NCBI RefSeq assembly: GCF_033115175.1
Contig: NC_084837.1
Span: 69,773,266 to 69,837,265 of the forward strand
Length of the DNA: 64,000 nucleotides
Source: Lepus europaeus
Lineage: Eukaryota > Chordata > Mammalia > Lagomorpha > Leporidae
Direction of reading: 5' to 3'
A program made the position numbers and the translations under genes. Under the pieces are notes generated by a model. It ran no database searches. It saw nothing but the letters and a program-made list of their open reading frames with translations, and was not told the DNA's origin. Shown one piece after another: positions 58,190 through 64,000 of the stretch. Positions within the stretch are counted from its first letter, which is position 1. Each line of letters starts with the position of its first letter.

Positions 58190-58290
58190 CTTGGTGTCAG
58201 AATGATCTAGGTTCCCTTTCCTCCTCTGCAGTTACTGCCTATGCGACCTTGGCCAAAACTTGGGTAATTGTGAGGTTTGAAGGTCATGTG
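58190..58290 (+). repeat. MIR fragment
   Basis: GTTACTGCCTATGCGACCTT and GGCCAAAACTTGGGTAAT fit a MIR core. Confidence 0.5.
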
Positions 58291-58515
58291 TCTTGTGTAT
58301 GGTTTGTAGGATAGGCTAAGGGCAGATGGCATTCCACCATAAAATTAGAACTGTTGGGCTGTAGGCGGGGGTGCAGGGGTTCCTTCATTTTCAGGGGAAT
58401 CAAGCTTTAAAAACGTTAACAAGAGTTCAGAAGTCATTCCTTTATAGCACAGATAAAATATGGGTGATTTATGTAAGATAATCAATTTGTTTTGATTTAT
58501 TGTTAAGAACACTAC

Positions 58516-58781
58516 ACAGGACTGGGAGCTTACCCTAGCAGTAAGATGCAGATTAAGATGCCCATGCCCCATATCAGAATAACCTGGGTTTGAGAATAAT
58601 GTCCAGCTCCTAAATCCAGCTTCCTGCTAATCAGAACCCTGGGAGGCAGTAGTAATGGCTCAAGTAATTGGGTTCTTGCCACCCACGTGGGAGACCTGGA
58701 TTCTGTTCCTATCTGCTGGCTTTGGCCCTCACCCAGCCCTGGTCATTGTGAATATTTAGGAAATGAACCACTGACAAAGCC

Positions 58782-58812
<31 letters not shown>

Positions 58813-58820
58813 GATAAGTT
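58516..58820 (+). repeat. Old C SINE
   Basis: GACTGGGAGCTTACCCTAGC head; GGGAGGCAGTAGTAATGGCT; CT-repeat tail at 58780-58812. Confidence 0.8.
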
Positions 58821-59228
58821 TTTTGAAAGAACACACCACAGAGCATGTACTTGCACTTACAGTTAATTGAGAGCCAGTTACATATTATTGAGAAACTAAG
58901 CATTTGTTCCAATGATGCTGAATTTACTCAAAATCACATAAAATTAACTTCAGGCCTAGTTTTGCAAATCATTAAAAAAACACATTACTTTGTTGTCACA
59001 CCTCATTGTGGACTCTACACCGAATTATTCAACATGATTTTTCACCTTAGTCACTAATGGAGTTGAATGAATTTTGTTTTTTCCAAGACTCTGATCCATG
59101 CACAAACATCAAAAATTACAGACTTCCCAAAATTGTGCCAGAGACACCAAATTGCAAGGAGCCTATAATTGTATCTATACCAAAATACATGCTGTGGAAA
59201 GGATTGGAAATGCATTAAAATTGCTACA
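58821..59228. other. Intronic, unclassified
   Basis: No exon or repeat recognised. Confidence 0.4.
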
Positions 59229-59552
59229 ATGGGACTGGCACTGTGGTAGAGCGGGCTAAGCCTCTGCCTGAGGCACCAGAATCCCATATGGGCACCGATT
59301 CTGTCCCTGATGTTCCACTTCTGATCCAGCTCTCTGCTATGGGCTGGGAAGACAGTGGAAGATGGCCCAAGTGGTTGGGCCTCTGAAGCCACATGGGAGA
59401 CCTAGAAAAAGTTCCTAGCTCCTGGCTTTGGATCGGTGGAACTCCAGTGGTTGTGGACATTCTGGGGAGTGAACCAGCAGTTTCAAGACCTTTCTCTCTG
59501 TCTCTCCTCTCTGTAACTCCATCTCTCAAATAAATAAATAAAATCTTTATAA
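59229..59552 (+). repeat. C SINE
   Basis: GGGACTGGCACTGTGGTAGA head; CTCAAATAAATAAATAAAAT tail. Confidence 0.93.
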
Positions 59553-59929
59553 ACAGTTGTTACAGTGGTTAAAATATAATGATAAAAGTATAACTGACTC
59601 TTCTTCCTTTCATTTCCTCTTCCATCTTACAAATTTCCAACAATACGTGATTAAGTGCTATAACAGAAATTTAATTAACAGTAAAAGTGGTGTGGAATCT
59701 TAAATCATAGGAATCACAGTGTACATTTTGAATAAAGATTGAAGAAATGAGACGATAACTTGAAGATTTTGTAGTCCAACCCTGTTTTACGGATGGCGGC
59801 ATGAGGCTTTTCTCATACCAAGTTACTGGCAGTGCCAGAATCCAGGTCTCAGTTTCAGTTTGTACTCCTCCTGCTAAAGATCAGATTTCCAGAAGGGGCT
59901 ATGCAAAGACTGTTCTGAGCTTTACAATC
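59553..59929. other. Intronic, with an antisense MIR fragment
   Basis: 59755-59880 (AACCCTGTTTTACGGATGGC, AGTTACTGGCAGTGCCAGAA) fits antisense MIR; the rest is unassigned. Confidence 0.5.
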
Positions 59930-60280
59930 CAGCATAAGAGGGGCTGGCGCTGTGGCACAGCAGGTTAAAGCCCCAGCCCACAGCGCCGGAATCCCATCTG
60001 GGTGCTGGTTCGAGTCCCAGCTGCTCCACTTCCAATCCAGCTCTCTCCTGTGGCCTCAGAAAGCAGTAGAAGATAGCCCAAGTGCTTGGGTCTCTGCTTC
60101 CACATGGGAGACCCGGAAGAAGCTCCTGGCTCCTGACTTCGGATCAGCTCAGCTCTGACTGTTGGGGTCATTTGGGGAGTGAACCAGTGGATGAAAGACT
60201 TTTCTCTTTGTGGCTCTACCTCTCTCTGTAACTCTGTAAAATAAATAAAAATAAATCTTTAAAAAAATACAGCATAAGAG
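59930..60280 (+). repeat. C SINE with 11-bp target duplication
   Basis: SINE body 59941-60269. CAGCATAAGAG is repeated at 59930-59940 and 60270-60280. Confidence 0.96.
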
Positions 60281-60635
60281 AAGAAAATTCATTTGAGGAA
60301 GAAGTCTGATGAATTTAATAATCAGTTCATTATTATAAAGTTGCACTTTGTATAAACAATGTGTTGATATCTAAACCTGTAAAAAAAAAAAAAAAACTCA
60401 TCTTCAACATTTCTGCTATATTCCGAATGAAGTGTGGTTATTACTTCAGAGTAATAGAGAGGGAAAAGAGTAAAAGCTATGGAGAAAAAAAAGAACAATT
60501 TATTTTTAATAATAAACTACAGCAGAGAGAAATGCTCCTCAAAGGTCAGAGAAGACAAAGCCAATCTCTTCTAAAGTTCAAAGGTATAAACCATTTTACA
60601 AAACATTCTTGGAACCTTAAGATATAACTTGTTAA
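60281..60635. other. Intronic, unclassified
   Basis: No exon or repeat recognised apart from an A15 run near 60380. Confidence 0.4.
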
Positions 60636-61027
60636 ATATCTTTGAGGGTTTTTTTGTTTGTTTGTTTGTTTTGTTTTGTTTTTTGTTTTACAGGCAGAGT
60701 GGACAGTGAGAGAGAGAGACAGAGAGAAAGGTCTTCCTTTGCCGTTGGTTCACCCTCCAATGGCCACCGCGGTTGGCGCGCTGCAGCCGGCGCACCGCAC
60801 TGATCCGATGGCAGGAGCCAGGTGCTTCTCCTGGTCTCCCATGGGGTGCAGGGCCCAAGCACTTGGGCCATCCTCCACTGCACTCCCTGGCCACAGCAGA
60901 GAGCTGGCCTGGAAGAGGGGCAACCGGCACAGGATCCAGCGCCGCGACCAGGACTAGAACCCGGTGTGCCGGCGCCACAAGGTGGAGGATTAGTCTAGTG
61001 AGCCGCGGCGCCGGCATATCTTTGAGG
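60636..61027 (-). repeat. Young C SINE with 12-bp target duplication
   Basis: SINE body 60648-61015. ATATCTTTGAGG is repeated at 60636-60647 and 61016-61027. Confidence 0.97.
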
Positions 61028-62212
61028 TTTTATACATCAATCTCCATGTAGAATCCTTGCTTTCATAATTCAGTAGAGCTCAGTGAATAGCAACCAGCTT
61101 TATTCTTACTGCCTTTGGAAAGTGAATGTGTTCTAAAGGACCACCTATTTTCCTACATTGCAGTAACCCAAAAGATCACTTTTTTCTCTCGAGATTGAAT
61201 TTTTTCTAGTGAAGCATTCAGCAAGTGTTAAGCAAAGATTGGTAAGGCTCAGCTACACCAAGTTTGGACAATTATGTAAAGGTAAAGAATTCTGTTCTTT
61301 TCAATGTATTCTACATATTATCTAGCCATATTGGGAAGATAATTCATGATACTATGCAGTAACACTAAGTTGATAAATACACTAAAAACTTCCAAAGTAT
61401 TTCTGACTCAGTAACTAGTTTTTTCCCTAGAAAAGAATGAAATGGAAGTAGTTATGATGCCAATATCACAAGTAGGGAAAAGAATAACTCAGTCACCCAC
61501 CAGATTAGAACAGGCCGAAGTGTCACTGAAATATTGGGTTCCTGTGGTGAAATAGACATAGCATTGGGCTTAGAATTGGGATTTATGCAATAACTTCCTA
61601 CATTTAGATTACATTATCCATGTAATCTCCTAACCCTGTTTGCCATAAAATGAATACCAATACTCATATCTGAGTTGATATTATTAAATTATGTATGTAA
61701 AACTAAATTAGATGCCATGAATGTAAGATATTTATATCATTTCTCAAATGAAAAAAAGGTAATCACAGAGTGGCCTATTTTTTAACTTTATGGACAGCTG
61801 GTCTTATTAATATAATGCTGTAAATATATGTTTTATATATATGCACACATATGTAGTATGTATATGTATACATACCATATGTAAGCAGTAAAAGAAATGC
61901 TTTGAAGTGTAGGTTACACAAATCGTTGCTTTTCTTCCTTCATTAGTCACTGCACATAGATGTTCATCAAGTGACGTAAACGAAGGCATATAGTGAGAAA
62001 TAGAATGGGGGCCCGAACCAGTAATTCCAATTATTCTGATAATTGCAACTATCTGCAGAGAGCATTTGACAATGGAGGTTTATCAATTGGCAAAACAGCT
62101 CAGGCTGGAGTTGGTTGAGTCTCTGAGACCAAAAAAACCCCACGGGATCAAGTTCATGATTAGGGCTGGTAGCATCCATCAGTAGATGACCTTGCAAATA
62201 CTTTCCATAGTT
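61028..62212. other. Intronic; MIR-like piece at 61540-61690
   Basis: 61540-61690 is weakly MIR-like (+). A TA/CA-rich stretch lies at about 61820-61880. No exon seen. Confidence 0.4.
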
Positions 62213-62695
62213 TTCAGAATAAAAGCCAAATCCTTACCAGGATCCTTAAAGCCTTACATAATCTGCGTATTACTTTTAATAGCACCCACTGCTCTCCCTT
62301 CACACTTTTCATTCCAGACACACTTTCCATTTCTTGAACACACAGGCTAGCTTCCGCGTCGGAACCTTTCCAGCCGTTTGTTCTGCCTAGAACACTTACT
62401 CCAGGTATATGAGTGATAGCGCCTTCACTGCAAGGCCTGCTGTTACCTGCTCGATTAAGTCCTTCCTGGTTACCTATAGAGAATTTCAATCCTTCTTGCA
62501 TGGTATTTTAGACTCCGATCTCCTCTCCCTGCCTTTTTGCTCTTTGCTGCTTATCTCTAGAATGTTGTATATTTTCCTTGTCCCCTCCCCCTCACTGGAA
62601 TTGAAGCTCCCCGAGAGCAGGAACGCTTGCGTTTTATTCACTGGCATATTCTCAGCACATAGAAAAGCATCTGGCACTGCGCTCAACAGCTGCAG
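62213..62695 (+). repeat. Well-preserved L2 3' region
   Basis: GAATAAAAGCCAAATCCTTA, then CCTTCACTGCAAGGCCTGCT, then AATTGAAGCTCCCCGAGAGC, then GCATCTGGCACTGCGCTCAA follow the L2 3' sequence without a break over almost 500 bp. Confidence 0.8.
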
Positions 62696-64000
62696 CCAGT
62701 AATGGAGCACCTGCTCACTGATTGGCTAATGGACTTAGCAAATGACCCCGACACTAGTGGCTTCAGATAATCAACATTCTCTTACTTCTTACATGTGCAG
62801 GGTCTAGTGAGCTCAGCTCACTGGGTCTTTGTGCCTCTAGAGTCAGAGGAATCTTCTGAAATCTCACTCCCTCACATGTCTGGTGCCCAGGCTGGGAAGA
62901 CTGGAAACTTGGGAACTAAAACAGCAGAGCTTCCTCTGCCATCTGTATGCCCACGTGGACCCCTCAGAGCTCTCTATGTATGGATTTCAAGGTAGCAAAA
63001 CTTCCTATGTGTTGGTTTAGGGCTCTAAAGCAAATGTCCCAGGACACAACACTAAGTTATATCACCTTTTATGTCCAAATCTTGGGACTATGGCTTTGCC
63101 ATACCCATGCTTTATTAGTGACAGCAGTTACACCGGCTTATTCAGGAGTGCAGGAGATAGATATTGCTTTACCTATTTTCCGTGGACAGGGAATGGAAGG
63201 TTCTGGAAAAGTATGTGGGGCAGAGATACTGTAGCTACTTCGGTAAAATACAATCTGCCACGTCAAGAAACAAAAAGGAATCACTAAAATCCAAGGCCAT
63301 TGTTCCATTGGAGAAGTAGAAAATGAGATGCACCTGAGAGCATGCAACAGCTAATGGTCTCCAAGGGGAAGGAGTCCGGATAAGCGAACACTGAACACAC
63401 AGTGATGGAATCACCAAAGCACAGCAGAGTTTGAGTGCGTGGGGAGACTGGAGTGTCAAGTAACACTAGGTGTAGTAAACAATAATTAACATAAAAGATG
63501 ACCATCCAGGGCCTGGCACACCTGAATTCAACTTCAGGCTGTGACGCTAACTTTGGAACCTAGTGTAGTTACTGCCTCAACAACCTCCGCTGCCTAGTTT
63601 TCAGTCATACAGTTAAGCCTGAGACACCCTTGAATCAGCCTTCTCAAAGCAAAAGCAAAGTAGCTTGGCTTTCTCTTTTCCTTCCCATAGTAGGTTTCTC
63701 AGCTAATTGAAAGCCAAGAATTTCTTAAGACTCCCATCCTATCAATCACTCAACTTAATGGACCTCCATGCTTGTAAGTCTGGAGGATATACACAAACTA
63801 CCTAAATACTGTACAGCACTTCCTTGTATTTCCCACTCTCGATTAAAGTTTTAATGAATCTATGTTTTAAATCAATATCCTATATTTATGCAATATTGAA
63901 TCTTATTTATTGGGCTTTTAGTTAACTATGTAATTTCTTCTCTTTTTTAATTAGACAAGTTTGAAATTAGAAATTTGTGAAGCTCAGTTCAGCATCATTT
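62696..64000. other. Intronic, unclassified, to the window edge
   Basis: No SLC24A5 exon 3 or other exon recognised; a weak MIR-like stretch at 63495-63610. Confidence 0.45.

Noticed and set aside
61000-64000. SLC24A5 exon 3
   Set aside because: Expected near here by analogy with human intron length, but no coding for the conserved alpha-1 repeat (DVAG-TFMAAGSS) was found.

Overview
The window is mammalian, almost certainly leporid (rabbit/hare), nuclear DNA. The clearest sign is dozens of copies of the lagomorph tRNA-derived C SINE, in an older form that ends in AAATAAATCTTT and a younger form that ends in CACTGTCCACTCTGCCTGT plus poly(A). Rabbit-type L1 tails and mammal-wide MIR, L2, MER5 and MaLR relics are also present. 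There is no bacterial-style gene content. Nearly every open reading frame here is a chance frame inside a repeat or non-coding DNA.

The one recognised protein gene is SLC24A5 (NCKX5, the K+-dependent Na+/Ca2+ exchanger of melanosome/trans-Golgi membranes that controls pigmentation), on the + strand. Exon 1 (49223-49343) and exon 2 (50042-50221) are intact and have consensus splice sites. Exon 3 was not found, so intron 2 must run past the right edge. An 8-bp MITF/TFE-type E-box lies 64 bp upstream of the start codon. The left ~49 kb would then be the SEMA6D-SLC24A5 intergenic desert known from human synteny (inference).

Layout: 1-9.8 kb has no C SINE but holds old L1 and MIR fragments. 9.8-13.7 kb is a stack of nested transposons that includes a young-looking retroviral LTR (12461-12887, minus strand). 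Its primer-binding site continues into a complete 73-nt tRNA-Lys(CUU) copy with an encoded CCA (12383-12458) and then 224 bp of unknown sequence; this is the strangest object in the window. 14.35-15.25 kb is an orphan CpG island with a plausible first exon split by a young SINE. 15.8-30.3 kb is SINE-dense. 30.3-38 kb is mostly unclassified and holds two diverged copies of an unknown repeat. 38-48 kb has SINEs, a long LINE/HAL1-like relic and a 5'-inverted L1. 48.5-64 kb is the SLC24A5 promoter, exons 1-2, and intron 2 packed with L1 and SINE insertions.

Repeat family names come from recognised consensus words, without an alignment program. Edges are exact where target-site duplications are given and otherwise good to about 10-30 bp.
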